Of a DNA stretch of 64,000 bases, positions 34,789 through 44,869 are shown one piece after another. The notes beneath the pieces are model-generated. The model saw only the letters and a program-made list of their open reading frames with translations. It did no database searches and was not told where the DNA came from. This stretch comes from Stenotrophomonas lacuserhaii (lineage in GTDB: Bacteria; Pseudomonadota; Gammaproteobacteria; Xanthomonadales; Xanthomonadaceae). The stretch covers positions 95,335 through 159,334 of the forward strand of contig NZ_JACSQS010000009.1 of assembly GCF_014836545.1 (NCBI RefSeq), read 5' to 3'. How positions within the stretch are numbered: the stretch's first letter is position 1; every line of letters starts with the position of its first letter. Position numbers and translations under genes: made by a program.

Positions 34789-34818
34789 AATCATGCCTTA
34801 AAGGGTAAACCTGAAAGC

Positions 34819-35079
34819 ATGCACGCCTACGTCTACAAGAGCCAACGCAAAGACGATACCTACGTCTACCTCGCCGAACGGGATGGCTTCGGCGTGCTGC
34901 CCGGGCCGTTGGCCGAATCCCTGGGCCGGCTGCAGCTGGTGCTGGAAGTGGAACTGACCGAGGGCCGTCGGCTGGCGCGCGCGGACGCCGCGCAGGTGCG
35001 CGACGAGCTGGCCAGCCGCGGCTTCTACCTGCAGGTGCCCCCGAGCATCACCAGCATGATGCCGCGCCACAATGACTGA
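34819..35079 (+). CDS. YcgL domain protein
   Basis: 86 aa, usual size for the YcgL family. [20 protein letters not shown] at the N terminus and [14 protein letters not shown] at the C terminus are family landmarks. YcgL proteins are small alpha/beta proteins often found near rnd or minD in gammaproteobacteria; their biochemical role is unknown to me. The last 8 bp overlap the start of the ankyrin-protein gene, so the two are probably co-translated. Confidence 0.88.
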   Translation: MHAYVYKSQRKDDTYVYLAERDGFGVLPGPLAESLGRLQLVLEVELTEGRRLARADAAQVRDELASRGFYLQVPPSITSMMPRHND

Positions 35080-38000
35080 GCCGCGGCCGCGCATGGTGCC
35101 TGCCGCGCTGGCCCTGGGCGCGCTGCTCGCTGCGGCTTCGGCGATCGGCGGCCTGCCGGGTGCGCTGCTGGCAGCGCTGGCGCAGCCGGCCTTCGCGCTG
35201 GGCGTGTCCTGGCTGCGTCGAAGCCGTGTCCTGCGTCCGCTGCCGCAGGTGGTGCGCGAAGAACTGCCTGCGCTGCTGGCCTTGTGGCTGGCCGGTCCAG
35301 CGGTGCTTGCGCTGCTGATGGCCTGGCCGCTCGCCGCCCTGCGCGAAAGCGGCAGCCTGGCTGCCGCGCTGGGCCTGGCGGTATTGCTGGGCGTCGGTCT
35401 GCTGGCGGTATGGCGTACATGGCCGCTGTGGAGTGACGTGGAACGCCTGGCCGGTGGGCTGCAGCGCCACGCTGCGGGCCTGGCCGGGCGCGAACTGGGC
35501 GCTTGGCGTGGCTTGGCCGTCGCTGCGCTGGTATTGGCGCTGTGCGCGCTGGTGGTGATGCCGGCCTGGCCGGAGCTGCTGCCGGCAGGCCTGCGTTGGC
35601 CAGCGGTGGGCGCCACCGTGCTGCTGTCGCCGCTGCTGCACCTGCTGCTGCAGCGGGTAGCCCCGGCGGGCACCACGCATCCTGCGCCTGTGCACGTCAT
35701 GCAGGAGCTGCGCAGTGCCTGGCAGGCGCGCGAGCAACCCGATGCCGATACGACACCGGCCGCACTTGAAGCCATGCCGGCCGACGCGCTGGCGCCGGCG
35801 CTGTATGAAGCGGCGCGACACGGCCGGATCGACCGCGCGCTGCAGCTGTTGCAGGCCGGTGCCGACCCGCACGCCATGCCGGATCCGCAGTGGCGCGACC
35901 AGCGCAACCTGCCGGTGCTGGCCGCGGTACTGCCGGACCTGCGCCTGCTGCGCGAACTGATCGCCCGCGGCGTCGATGTGAACGCCCCGCACAAGGGCAT
36001 GACGCCGCTGCTGGCGGCCACCCGCGACAGCTGGCATGGGCGCCCGGAAGCGGTGATGACCCTGCTCGCCAACGGTGCCGATTCGCGTGCCACCGATGCC
36101 GACGGCAATACGCCGCTGCACCACGCAGCGCGCAGTTCCGACCCCGGCGTCGCCGCGCTGCTGCGCGATGCCGCCGCCGAGATCGATGCGCTGAACCAGG
36201 ACGGCTGGTCGCCGCTGGCGGTGGCCTGCCAGGTCGGCAACTGGCGCCTGGCGCGGTTCCTGCTGGAGCGCGGCGCCCGTACCGAACCGGCCGAAGGCAT
36301 CCCGGTGCTGTTGGCCGCCGCAGCAACCGAAGATGATGATCCGGCCGGCGTGCAGCTGCTGCTGAAGCACAAGGCGCGTGCCGATGCGCGTGATCGCCAG
36401 CGCCGCAGTGCCCTGCACGAAGCCGCCCTGGCCGGGCACACCGCGATCCTGGACGCCCTGCTTGCCGCCGGTGCCAACCTGGAAGCGCGCGATGCACTCG
36501 GCCGGACGCCGCTGCTGGAGGCCGCCGCCGGTGGGCGCGCGGCGGTCATCGAGCACCTTCTGCGCCACAATCCCGATGTAGCAGCGGTCGACACCGACGG
36601 CCGCAACGCCCTGCTGCTGGCCGCCATGGCGACCAATGTGCCGCCGCTGGTGGTGAAGCGGCTGCTGGAGCTGGGGCTGGTTGCCGACCTGGACGATCCA
36701 CTGGCGCGGCGCGCAGTGGACAGCGCGGCCGAAGCCGGCCGCTGGGCCATCGTGGCCATGCTCGATCCGGCCTATCCGCTGCCTGCCGCAGTCAGCGACG
36801 GCCTGGTGGCGGACAGCGAAGGCCACGACGTGGCGACCTCGTTGTTGCCGGACCGGCCACCGCTCGAGCTGCTGCGCGAATCGCTGCGCTTTGGCAACCT
36901 GGACGGAATGGAATCGATGGCGCGCCTGTGCCGTGCCGAAGAACTGGGCAGCCTGTTGCACGAACCGGACCTGGCGCTGGAGCCGCGCGCCATCGGCTGG
37001 CTGCTGCAGCAGGGCGCGTCGCACGACGTACTGGATGCCTGCACCGATACGCCGATGTTCGCGCTGCTGGCGCGCGGCGTGGATGCGGTGCCGGCGCTGC
37101 AGGTGATGCTGGAGCAGGGCGTTTCGCCTGCCGGCAGTGGTGGCCTGGCGCGCTTCCTCGCCGCCTGCGCGCAGCATGACCAGGCCAGTCGCGGGCTGGA
37201 GCAGCTGGCACTGGAACTGCTGGAACGTGGCGCCGACCCATTCGCTGCATCGCCCGCCGGCGATCCGCCGCTGGCCCTGGCCGTGCGCTTGGGCTGGCTG
37301 CGCCTGCAGCAGTCGCTGCTGGGCCTGGGGGTGGATCGCGAGGCACGCGACAGCCATGGCATGACCGCCCTGCACCTGGCCACTGCGCTGGGACGCGAAG
37401 CCGCGCTCAAGCTGCTGGTGCGCCACGGCGCCTCGCCGGAAGCGCGTGCGGCTGATGGGCAGACACCGCTGGGTGTGGCGCTGTCCAGCGGCCGCCGTGA
37501 CCTGGCGGACTGGCTGGACTGGCGGGTCTGGTCGTTGCCACGAAGGACGTTGCGCGAATCCGACCTGGCCGCCGCGGCCACCGCCGGCGACGTGGATGCC
37601 GTACGCCGGCTGATCGATCTTGGCTTCGCCGTGGACAGCGTCGACGCGCAGGGCTGCACCGCCCTGTTGCGAGCGGCCGGTGGTGGGCACCTTGCCGTGG
37701 TGGACCTGCTGCTGGCGCGCAGTGCCGATCCGCAGCATGCCTCGGCCAGTGGCGCCACACCGCTGTCGGCGGCGGTCAGCATGCGCCAGATGGATATCGT
37801 GTCCGCGTTGTTGGATGCCGGTGCGCAGCTGGAACACCGCCTGCCCGGCGGGGTCACGGTGCTGATGCTGGCCTCGGCGCTGGGCCTTCCGGATATCGTG
37901 GCGCGGCTGTTGACCGCCAGTGCGGACGTCCATGCAAGCGACGCGCAGCAGCTGGCCGCGCTGCATTGCGCTGCGCTGTACGGTTTCTCCGCTCGTGACC

Positions 38001-38413
38001 GCTCGCGCCTGCTGGCCCTGCTGGACACCCTGCTGCTGGCCGGCGCGGAGCCGGACAAGGCCGCCGCTGGCGAGGTGACCCCATTGCTGCTGTTGCTGGG
38101 CGCACGTGCCGAACCGGGGACCGCCTGCGACGAACAGGTGGTACTGGCCGGTGTGGAACGCCTACTGGATGAAGACGTTTCGCTGGAGGTGCGTGATCCG
38201 CGCGGCTTCGGCCCGCTGCACCTGGCCGCGCTGCACGGACTGCCGCTGCTGGTGCAGCGCCTGCTGCGTGCCGGTGCCGATCCAGAGGCACGCGACACGC
38301 TCAACCGCAGCCCCCGCGAAATCGCGGTGATGCGCGGCTTCATCGACGTGGCCGCCGAGTTCCAGCCGCGCGTGCCCGGCGTGTCCTCGATGGCGCGGTT
38401 CCTGCGCGAATGA
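35072..38413 (+). CDS. Membrane-anchored ankyrin-repeat protein
   Basis: 1113 aa. The first 200 residues hold four or more hydrophobic segments (for example [59 protein letters not shown]). From about residue 235 to the end there are more than twenty ankyrin-type repeats with the phrases G-x-TPL-x-AA and LL-x-x-GA-x-x-x-A (for example [52 protein letters not shown]). It probably sits in the inner membrane with the ankyrin stack in the cytoplasm as a binding platform; the partner is unknown. A middle stretch (about 555-740) is more degenerate. The start overlaps ycgL. Confidence 0.85.
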   Translation: MTEPRPRMVPAALALGALLAAASAIGGLPGALLAALAQPAFALGVSWLRRSRVLRPLPQVVREELPALLALWLAGPAVLALLMAWPLAALRESGSLAAALGLAVLLGVGLLAVWRTWPLWSDVERLAGGLQRHAAGLAGRELGAWRGLAVAALVLALCALVVMPAWPELLPAGLRWPAVGATVLLSPLLHLLLQRVAPAGTTHPAPVHVMQELRSAWQAREQPDADTTPAALEAMPADALAPALYEAARHGRIDRALQLLQAGADPHAMPDPQWRDQRNLPVLAAVLPDLRLLRELIARGVDVNAPHKGMTPLLAATRDSWHGRPEAVMTLLANGADSRATDADGNTPLHHAARSSDPGVAALLRDAAAEIDALNQDGWSPLAVACQVGNWRLARFLLERGARTEPAEGIPVLLAAAATEDDDPAGVQLLLKHKARADARDRQRRSALHEAALAGHTAILDALLAAGANLEARDALGRTPLLEAAAGGRAAVIEHLLRHNPDVAAVDTDGRNALLLAAMATNVPPLVVKRLLELGLVADLDDPLARRAVDSAAEAGRWAIVAMLDPAYPLPAAVSDGLVADSEGHDVATSLLPDRPPLELLRESLRFGNLDGMESMARLCRAEELGSLLHEPDLALEPRAIGWLLQQGASHDVLDACTDTPMFALLARGVDAVPALQVMLEQGVSPAGSGGLARFLAACAQHDQASRGLEQLALELLERGADPFAASPAGDPPLALAVRLGWLRLQQSLLGLGVDREARDSHGMTALHLATALGREAALKLLVRHGASPEARAADGQTPLGVALSSGRRDLADWLDWRVWSLPRRTLRESDLAAAATAGDVDAVRRLIDLGFAVDSVDAQGCTALLRAAGGGHLAVVDLLLARSADPQHASASGATPLSAAVSMRQMDIVSALLDAGAQLEHRLPGGVTVLMLASALGLPDIVARLLTASADVHASDAQQLAALHCAALYGFSARDRSRLLALLDTLLLAGAEPDKAAAGEVTPLLLLLGARAEPGTACDEQVVLAGVERLLDEDVSLEVRDPRGFGPLHLAALHGLPLLVQRLLRAGADPEARDTLNRSPREIAVMRGFIDVAAEFQPRVPGVSSMARFLRE

Positions 38414-38423
38414 ATCACCGGTA

Positions 38424-38481
38424 ATGACGGCCGCTGGCCGTCATGCTCCTGCCCTGGTGGGTGACGACAGCTGGTCGTCAC
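38424..38481. repeat. REP pair
   Basis: Two palindromes: ATGACGGCC-GCT-GGCCGTCAT (38424-38444, headed GTA) and GTGACGACAGCTGGTCGTCAC (38461-38481). They lie between the convergent ends of the ankyrin gene and the antiporter gene. Confidence 0.8.
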
Positions 38482-38491
38482 GCCTTCGGCG

Positions 38492-40285
38492 CTACCGGTC
38501 GGGTGGCGCGTCCTTCCCGCTTCCCGCATCCGCTTCAAACAGATGCATCAGGTCAGTGCGCGCATCGCGCGAAGTCTGGATCACCGCCGCCTCGTCGTCG
38601 TACACCAGGTACTGATCGCGCAGCAGCTTCTCATCATGTTCGCGGAATCGCTGCACATGCCGGCGGGCCGTCTCCTCGGACACCCCCAGCAGCTTCAGCA
38701 CCTGTTCGCTGAGTTCCAGGCTGGTGCCGAACACCTCGCGGAACGGCTCGGCCCCCATGTCCATCAGCCGCCACGCATGCTGGCGGTTGCGTGCCCGTGC
38801 CAGCACCCGCGCGTCCGGATACAACCGCCGGATCATCCGCGTCGCGCGCAGGTTGGTTTCCGGATCATCCATGGTCACCACGAACACCGCGATCTCCGCC
38901 CCGCCGGCCGCGCGCAGCATCTCCGGCCGGGTCGGATCGCCGTAGTACAGCTGGTTGCCGAAGCGGCGCAGGTCGGCCACGGTATCCGGATTGACCTCCA
39001 GCGCGACGAAGGGCACTTTCTGCGCGGTCAGCAGTCGCGCCACCACCTGCCCGAAGCGCCCCATCCCGGCGATCAGCACCTTCGGACGGTGGTCCGGATT
39101 GACCTCATCGGCCGGCGCGGCGTCGGGCTTTGCCACGGTCTCGCGGCCGATCAGGCGCAGCAGTGCGATCAGCAACAGCGGGGTCAGTCCCATCGACAGG
39201 CCGACGATGGCCACCAGCCGGTCATGGTTGGCACTGCCCAGCAGCAGCGCGCGCTGCGCTTCGTTGAACACCACGAAGGCGAACTCGCCGCCCAGCCACA
39301 GCACGCTGCCCAGCATCATCGCCTGGCGTGACGCCAACCCGGCGATCCGTCCGATCGCATACAACAAGCCGAACTTCACCACCAGCAGCACGCCCACGCC
39401 GGCGGCGATCATGCCCGGTTCGGCGGCGATGCGATCCAGGTCGATGCCCATGCCCACGGCGATGAAGAACAGGCCCAGGAACAAGCCCTTGAAGGGTTCG
39501 ATCTGCGCTTCCAGTTCATGCCGGAACTCGGAATCGGACAACAGCACACCGGCCAGGAACGCGCCCAGGCTGGGACTCAGGCCGGCCTCCTGCAGGAACC
39601 AGGCAGTGCCCAGCACCACCAGAAGGGCAGTGGCGGTGAACATTTCCGGGCTGCGCGTGCGCGCAACCATGCCGAACACGCGGCGCAGCAGCGGCCGCCC
39701 GCACAGGATCACCACCGCCAGTGCGCCGATGGCCACCGCCACGTCCTGCCAATGCAGGGTCTGGTTGCGCGCACCCCCCAGCAGTGGAATGGCGGCCAGC
39801 AGCGGGATGGCGATCAGGTCCTGGAACAACAGGATCGCGAACGCCAGCCGCCCATGATCGCTGTTGAGCGCCTTGTGTTCGGACAGCAGCTGCAGGCCCA
39901 CTGCGGTGGAGGACAGCGCCAGCGCCACGCCGACCACCAGCGCGCTCTTCCAGTGGAAATGGTCCAGCATCAGCAGGCCGCCCAGCACCAGCGCGCAGGT
40001 CGCCACCTGCAGCGCCCCGGCACCGAACACCGAACGCCGCATCACCTTCAAGCGCGATGGCGACAGCTCCAGCCCGATCACGAACAGCAGCATCACCACG
40101 CCGATTTCGGCCGCGCCCAGGATCCGGTCCGTATCCTGCACGAAGCCCAGCCCATCCGGACCCAGCACCACCCCGGCGGCGAGATAGCCAAGCACCGCGC
40201 CAAAGCCCAGCCGGCGGAACACCGGCACCGCGATGACGGCCGCAAGCAGCAGGACCAGGGCAAGTTCGAGCACGCCGCTATGCAT
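38492..40285 (-). CDS. CPA2 monovalent cation:proton antiporter with TrkA-N domain (KefB/KefC-like)
   Basis: 597 aa. Residues 1-385 are a Na/H exchanger-type membrane domain of about 12-13 helices, with the CPA2 phrases LGYLAAGVVLGP, LLFVIGLELSPSRL and ILLFQDLIAIPLL. Residues about 400-520 are a Rossmann NAD-binding TrkA-N domain (VLIAGMGRFGQVVARLL, ALEVNPDTVADLR, YYGDPTRPEMLRAAG). The C-terminal 70 residues are charged. It probably effluxes potassium in exchange for protons under electrophile or pH stress. No kefF/kefG accessory gene is adjacent. It is divergent from mgtE. Confidence 0.9.
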   Translation of the reverse strand: MHSGVLELALVLLLAAVIAVPVFRRLGFGAVLGYLAAGVVLGPDGLGFVQDTDRILGAAEIGVVMLLFVIGLELSPSRLKVMRRSVFGAGALQVATCALVLGGLLMLDHFHWKSALVVGVALALSSTAVGLQLLSEHKALNSDHGRLAFAILLFQDLIAIPLLAAIPLLGGARNQTLHWQDVAVAIGALAVVILCGRPLLRRVFGMVARTRSPEMFTATALLVVLGTAWFLQEAGLSPSLGAFLAGVLLSDSEFRHELEAQIEPFKGLFLGLFFIAVGMGIDLDRIAAEPGMIAAGVGVLLVVKFGLLYAIGRIAGLASRQAMMLGSVLWLGGEFAFVVFNEAQRALLLGSANHDRLVAIVGLSMGLTPLLLIALLRLIGRETVAKPDAAPADEVNPDHRPKVLIAGMGRFGQVVARLLTAQKVPFVALEVNPDTVADLRRFGNQLYYGDPTRPEMLRAAGGAEIAVFVVTMDDPETNLRATRMIRRLYPDARVLARARNRQHAWRLMDMGAEPFREVFGTSLELSEQVLKLLGVSEETARRHVQRFREHDEKLLRDQYLVYDDEAAVIQTSRDARTDLMHLFEADAGSGKDAPPDR

Positions 40286-40616
40286 GGGAAGTCGAGGTCA
40301 TGGCCGCAGGAGGAAGGGCACGCCGGGTGGCAGCCGGCCCTTGCGCGACATTATGCGCCGCCCGTCGCCGCTCGCACGGGGGTGCAGCTGAGCCGGGCCA
40401 AACCCGGCCGCCACACCGGGGTTGACCCATGCTGCCCACGGGTCCATCCTGCCCCCCGCCACGGCCTGCCCGCTGGCACCACCCTTCCGGAATCCAACCC
40501 CCCATGTCCAGCGACAGTAGAAGTCGACCTCGTTCGACGCCAGCGACGGCGACCGCCTGACAGGGACGGTTCGCCTGCGTTGGCGTTGCAGCGGCAACGA
40601 CGAAAGGCGAACCACG
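40286..40616. other. 331-bp divergent region between kef-type gene and mgtE
   Basis: No coding sequence is apparent. It must hold promoters for the antiporter gene (minus) and mgtE (plus). The last 70 bp form a set of mutually exclusive stems in front of mgtE (separate entry). Near 40395-40415 GCCGGGCCAAACCCGGCCGC contains a short hairpin CCGGG-CCAAA-CCCGG. Confidence 0.6.
40548..40613 (+). promoter_or_regulatory. Riboswitch-like mgtE leader with alternative stems
   Basis: Three arms are seen. Arm A is GGCGACCG (40548-40555), arm B is CGGTTCGCCT (40567-40576) and arm C is AGGCGAACC (40605-40613). A pairs with B (8 bp, one bulged U). B also pairs with C (9 bp, perfect), and a nested stem CGTTGC / GCAACG (40584-40589, 40594-40599) lies inside. 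Arm C contains the AAGG Shine-Dalgarno (40604-40607) 9 nt before the mgtE ATG. B:C would hide the ribosome site and A:B would free it. Function is inferred from complementarity only; the ligand, if any, is unknown. Confidence 0.5.
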
Positions 40617-41987
40617 ATGAACCAGAAGCAGATGCTGCGTCCCGCCACCGACGCCGCCACCACGGCCGCACCGCTGGCCAACTTCAACACCGCTGACGCG
40701 GTGGAATACCTCAACACCCTGCCCATCGCGGCGGCGGTCGACCTGCTTGCCGCACTGCCGCTGCCGCGTGCGGTGAAGCTGCTTGAAGCGCCCGAACTGC
40801 AGCGTGCCGGCGAGCTGGTGGCGACCCTGCCGCCGGCCCGGGCGGCCGCGCTGCTGGGGCTGATGGCCGACGACCGCGCCACCGACATCGTCCACGAACT
40901 GGACCAGGACGAGCGCGCGCGGCTGGTGCCGCTGATCGGCGCCGAGGCGCGCCAGGTCATCCAGACCCTGCTCAGCTACCCGCCGGATACCGCCGGCGCC
41001 CTGATGACCACCGAGTTCGTCAGCGTGCCGGCCAACTGGACGGTGGGCCAGACCCTGCAGCACATCCGCGAAGTGGAGCGCACCCGCGAAACCGTCTATG
41101 CCATCTACGTGCTCGACCCCGCCAGCGGCCAGTTGCGCCAGGTGGTGACCATGCGCCGGCTGATCACCGGCCTGCCGGACGAATCGATCCTGGACGTGGC
41201 GCAGGTCAATGCACCGGTGACGGTGGACGTGGCGATGGACCAGGAAGAAGTGGCGCAGCTGATCCGCCGCCACGACCTGCTGGCGATCCCGGTGGTGGAT
41301 GCCGGCATGCAGATGCTCGGCATCGTCACCGTGGATGACATCCTGGACGCGTTGATCGAGGAATCCACCGAAGACGCGCACAAGTTCGGCGGCATGGAAG
41401 CGCTGGAAAAGCCCTACATGCAGATCGGCTTCCTGGAAATGCTGCGCAAGCGCGGCGGCTGGCTCAGCGTGCTGTTCCTCGGTGAGATGCTCACCGCCAG
41501 TGCGATGCAGCATTACGAAGACGAGCTGGCCCGCGCGGTGGTGCTGACCCTGTTCATTCCGCTGATCATGAGCTCCGGTGGCAACTCCGGTTCGCAGGCC
41601 ACCTCGCTGCTGATCCGCAGCCTGGCACTGCGCGAACTGCGGCTGCGTGACTGGTGGAAGGTTGCCCTGCGCGAACTGCCGACCGGCATCGTGCTGGGCA
41701 CGATCCTGGGCAGCCTGGCGATGGTCCGCATCGTGATCTGGCAGCTGGGCGGCCTGCACGACTACGGCGAACACTGGCTGCTGCTGGCGCTCACCGTGGC
41801 CGCTGCGCTGGTGGGCATCGTCACCTTCGGGTCGCTGTCCGGATCGATGCTGCCGTTCGCGCTCAAGCGCCTCGGCTTCGACCCGGCCAGTGCCTCGGCC
41901 CCGTTCGTGGCCACTCTGGTCGATGTGACCGGCCTGGTGATCTACTTCAGCATCGCCGCCAGCATCCTCCACGGCACCCTGCTGTAA
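40617..41987 (+). CDS. mgtE: Magnesium transporter MgtE
   Basis: 456 aa. The N domain (about 20-135) is a helical superhelix with repeated phrases such as LPLPRAVKLLEAPELQRAGELVATLPPARAA. Two CBS domains follow (about 140-265), with LMTTEFVSVPANWTV and HDLLAIPVVDAGMQMLGIVTVDDIL. The C-terminal channel has five helices (about 290-456) with PLIMSSGGNSGSQATSL, the MgtE pore signature. Family members gate on cytoplasmic Mg2+ bound between the CBS and N domains. The ATG at 40617 sits right after the hairpin that covers its AAGG ribosome site. Confidence 0.95.
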   Translation: MNQKQMLRPATDAATTAAPLANFNTADAVEYLNTLPIAAAVDLLAALPLPRAVKLLEAPELQRAGELVATLPPARAAALLGLMADDRATDIVHELDQDERARLVPLIGAEARQVIQTLLSYPPDTAGALMTTEFVSVPANWTVGQTLQHIREVERTRETVYAIYVLDPASGQLRQVVTMRRLITGLPDESILDVAQVNAPVTVDVAMDQEEVAQLIRRHDLLAIPVVDAGMQMLGIVTVDDILDALIEESTEDAHKFGGMEALEKPYMQIGFLEMLRKRGGWLSVLFLGEMLTASAMQHYEDELARAVVLTLFIPLIMSSGGNSGSQATSLLIRSLALRELRLRDWWKVALRELPTGIVLGTILGSLAMVRIVIWQLGGLHDYGEHWLLLALTVAAALVGIVTFGSLSGSMLPFALKRLGFDPASASAPFVATLVDVTGLVIYFSIAASILHGTLL

Positions 41988-42011
41988 CCCCTTTTTTGCT
42001 CTACTAGCGGC

Positions 42012-44726
42012 ATGAGCACTTACAACCTGCAGTCCGTGTTCCGCCCGCAGTCGGTCGCCGTGATCGGCGGCAGTCCGCGTGATCGCTCGGCCGGTCGGGC
42101 GGTGATGCGCAACCTGCGCGGGGCGGGATTCGCCGGCAAGGTCGCCTGGGTCAATCCGCGCCACGCGGAGATCGATGGCATCCGCACCACCAAGCGGCTC
42201 AAGGACCTGGACTGGGTACCGGAGCTGGTGGTGGTGACCGCCCCGGCCAGCATCGTGCCGCAGGTGATCGCCGATGCCGCCGCGCTGGGCGTGGCCGCGG
42301 CGATCATCCTCACCGCGCACCTGGGCGAAGGGCCCGGTTCGCTGGCCGCACAGGTGGAAGCCAGCGCCCGCGCCAAGGGCCTGCGCATCCTCGGGCCGCA
42401 TTGCCTGGGGGTCATCGCCCCGCACGCGCGCTTGAATGCCAGCATCGCCGCCCACGTTCCCCAGGCAGGCGACCTGGCGCTGATTTCCGAATCCAGCGCG
42501 ATCGCCGCCGCGCTGGTGGAATGGGGCGTCGCGCGTTCGGTGGGATTTTCGGCGGTGGTGTCGCTGGGCGATACGATGGACGTGGACTTCGGCGACCTGC
42601 TGGACTACTTCGCCACCGACTACCGCACGCGCGCCATCCTGCTGTACGTGGAGCAGATCAAGGATGCGCGCAAGTTCATGTCGGCCGCACGTGCCGCCGC
42701 GCGCTCCAAGCCGGTGATGGTGGTCAAGTCTGGCCGTGCCGAGCGCATCATGCCGGGCAACGATACCCACGTGCAGGCACTGGCGCGCGCCGATGATGTC
42801 TACGGCGCGGCGTTCAACCGCGCCGGCCTGCTGCGCGTCAGCGCGCTGGACGAACTGTTCACCGCCGCGGAGACACTGGGACGGCTGGGCTCTTTCCCGG
42901 GGCGCAGGCTGGCCATCCTCAGCAACGGCGGCGGCGTCGGGCGGCTGGCGGTGGACCAGCTGGCGGCGCTGCGCGGCACGCTTGCCACGCTGTCGGAGAG
43001 CACCGTGCAGCAGCTCGACGCGGTACTGCCGCAGGGCTGGTCACGTTCCAATCCAGTGGACATCGTGGTCGACGCCGATGGCGAGCGCTATGCCGCTGCC
43101 ATCGAAGCGCTGCTGGCTGACAACGAAAACGATGCCCTGCTGGTGGTCAACGTGCCGACCGCGTTCACCTCCTCCGCAGATGCCGCGCAGGCGCTCACCC
43201 GCACCCTGGGCCTGCGTCCGCGGCACCAGCGTGACAAGCCGGTGTTCGCGGTGTGGCTGGGCAACGACGAGCGCGCAACGGCAACCCTCAACGCTGCGCG
43301 CGTGCCGACCTACCCCACCGAAGCCGAAGCAGTGCGTGGCTTCCAGCATCTGGTCCGCTACCGCGATGCGCAGAGCGCACTGATGGAGACCCCGCCGAGC
43401 CTGCCACAGGATTTCGTGGTCGATGCAGGTGCCGCGCGTGCGATCGTCGAGGCAGCCCTGGCGGCCGGCCAGCGTTGGCTGGACCCGCTGGCCACGCATG
43501 CGCTGCTGAAGGCGTACGGCATTCCTTCGGCGCCGGTGCTGCATGCCCGCGACGCGCATGAAGCCATGGACCTGGCCCAGCCGCTGCTGGAGCAGGGCGC
43601 CAGCGTGGCGCTGAAGATCCTCTCGCCGGACATCCCGCACAAATCCGAAGTGGACGGCGTGCGCCTCAACCTTTCCACCCTGGCCGCCGTGCAGGTGGCG
43701 GCCACCAGCATCCTGGCGCGCGCGCGCGAACTGCGCCCCGATGCGCGCATCGATGGCCTGCTGGTGCAGCCGACCATCGTGCGGCCCAAGTCGCGTGAGT
43801 TGATCGCCGGCATCGCCGATGACGCGACGTTCGGCCCGGTGATCGTGTTCGGTCGTGGCGGCACCGCAGTGGAAGTGATCAATGACAAGGCGCTGGCGCT
43901 GCCGCCGCTCGACCTGCGGCTGGCGCATGAGCTGATCGGTCGTACCCGGGTCTCGCGCATCCTCAAGCCGTACAGTGATTTCCCCGCTGCCGATGAGCGC
44001 GCCGTCGCGCTGGTGCTGGTCAAGCTGGCGCAGCTGGCGGCCGACATACCCGAAGTGCGCACACTGGAGATCAATCCGCTGCTGGCCGACCGCGAAGGCA
44101 TCCTGGCACTGGACGCGCGGGTCGCCATCGCGCCCTCGCGCATCCTGCACAAAGGCCGTGGCCATCCGCGTTTCGCGGTATTTCCGTATCCGAAGGAGTG
44201 GGAGCGTACGTTGCAGCTGTCCGATGGCAGCAACGCCTTCGTGCGGCCGGTGCGGCCGGAAGACGACGCGTTGTTCCGCGCGTTCTTCGCCCGCGTCAGT
44301 GATGACGACCTGCGCCTGCGCTTCTTCCAGTCGGTCAAGCATTTCAGCCACGAGTTCATCGCCCGCCTGACCCAGCTGGACTACGCGCGCTCCATCGCGC
44401 TGGTGGCGATCGATCCGCGCAGCGGTGACATGCTCGGTGCCGTCCGCCTGCATGCAGATGCCGACTACCATCGCGGCGAGTACGGCATCCTGATCCGTTC
44501 GGACCTGAAGGGCCACGGCATCGGCTGGCGTCTGATGACGATCATGATCGAGTACGCCAAATGGCTGGGACTGGACGTGGTGGAAGGGCAGGTACTGCGC
44601 GAGAACAGCACGATGATCGCGATGTGCCAGAGCCTGGGCTTCACCACCCGGTTGGATCCGGATGATTCGACGGTGATGATGGTGAGCCTGCCGGTGCAGC
44701 AGGTGGCCGCGCAGTTGCTGGAATGA
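42012..44726 (+). CDS. PatZ-like protein lysine acetyltransferase (NDP-forming acyl-CoA synthetase domains plus GNAT)
   Basis: 904 aa with the four-part plan of Pat/YfiQ proteins: CoA-binding Rossmann domain (about 8-130, SVAVIGGSPRDRSAGRAV), succinyl-CoA-synthetase-like domain (150-440, LISESSAIAAALVEW, AILSNGGGVGRLAVD), ATP-grasp domain (about 480-710, ALKILSPDIPHKSEVDGV, VVFGRGGTAVEVIND) and a GNAT domain (about 735-890, FVRPVRPEDDALFRAFFARV, GILIRSDLKGHGIGWRLM). Such proteins acetylate enzymes like acetyl-CoA synthetase; the synthetase part is usually inactive in the acetyltransferase branch. The start is 24 bp after mgtE; the shared strand suggests possible read-through. The REP at 44742 follows. 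Confidence 0.88.
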   Translation: MSTYNLQSVFRPQSVAVIGGSPRDRSAGRAVMRNLRGAGFAGKVAWVNPRHAEIDGIRTTKRLKDLDWVPELVVVTAPASIVPQVIADAAALGVAAAIILTAHLGEGPGSLAAQVEASARAKGLRILGPHCLGVIAPHARLNASIAAHVPQAGDLALISESSAIAAALVEWGVARSVGFSAVVSLGDTMDVDFGDLLDYFATDYRTRAILLYVEQIKDARKFMSAARAAARSKPVMVVKSGRAERIMPGNDTHVQALARADDVYGAAFNRAGLLRVSALDELFTAAETLGRLGSFPGRRLAILSNGGGVGRLAVDQLAALRGTLATLSESTVQQLDAVLPQGWSRSNPVDIVVDADGERYAAAIEALLADNENDALLVVNVPTAFTSSADAAQALTRTLGLRPRHQRDKPVFAVWLGNDERATATLNAARVPTYPTEAEAVRGFQHLVRYRDAQSALMETPPSLPQDFVVDAGAARAIVEAALAAGQRWLDPLATHALLKAYGIPSAPVLHARDAHEAMDLAQPLLEQGASVALKILSPDIPHKSEVDGVRLNLSTLAAVQVAATSILARARELRPDARIDGLLVQPTIVRPKSRELIAGIADDATFGPVIVFGRGGTAVEVINDKALALPPLDLRLAHELIGRTRVSRILKPYSDFPAADERAVALVLVKLAQLAADIPEVRTLEINPLLADREGILALDARVAIAPSRILHKGRGHPRFAVFPYPKEWERTLQLSDGSNAFVRPVRPEDDALFRAFFARVSDDDLRLRFFQSVKHFSHEFIARLTQLDYARSIALVAIDPRSGDMLGAVRLHADADYHRGEYGILIRSDLKGHGIGWRLMTIMIEYAKWLGLDVVEGQVLRENSTMIAMCQSLGFTTRLDPDDSTVMMVSLPVQQVAAQLLE

Positions 44727-44741
44727 TCCCGCCGGCGCCTG

Positions 44742-44845
44742 GTAGTGACGGCCGCTGGCCGTCAGGCGTTTGCTCTGGTGGGTGACGGCTGTGGTCGTCA
44801 GGCCCCCGCCTGCCGCTGCGCTCGCCGGGCATGGCTCGGCGCTAC
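44742..44845. repeat. Cluster of three REP palindromes
   Basis: First, a GTAG-headed element (44742-44764, palindrome TGACGGCC-GCT-GGCCGTCA). Second, a degenerate GGGTGACGGCTGTGGTCGTCAGG (44780-44802). Third, on the other strand, GCCGGGCATGGCTCGGCGCTAC (44824-44845), i.e. GTAGCGCCGAGCC... when read in reverse. They fill the gap between the patZ-like and hydrolase genes. Confidence 0.75.
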
Positions 44846-44857
44846 CCGTCGCCCTCT

Positions 44858-44863
44858 TACAAT
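44858..44863 (+). promoter_or_regulatory. Candidate -10 element of the alpha/beta hydrolase gene
   Basis: TACAAT ends 6 nt before the ATG at 44870. As with polA, the expected transcription start would fall at the start codon. Confidence 0.4.
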
Positions 44864-44869
44864 GTGAGC

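Noticed and set aside
35048..37966. 972-residue antisense frame over the ankyrin gene
   Set aside because: Low-complexity shadow produced by the repetitive, G+C-rich ankyrin codons.
40286..40616. M-box magnesium riboswitch before mgtE
   Set aside because: The region lacks the recognisable M-box core; only the local alternative stems near the ribosome site are supported.
40278..42770. 830-residue antisense frame over mgtE and the acetyltransferase start
   Set aside because: Gln/His/Arg-rich shadow that would also cover the whole divergent promoter region.
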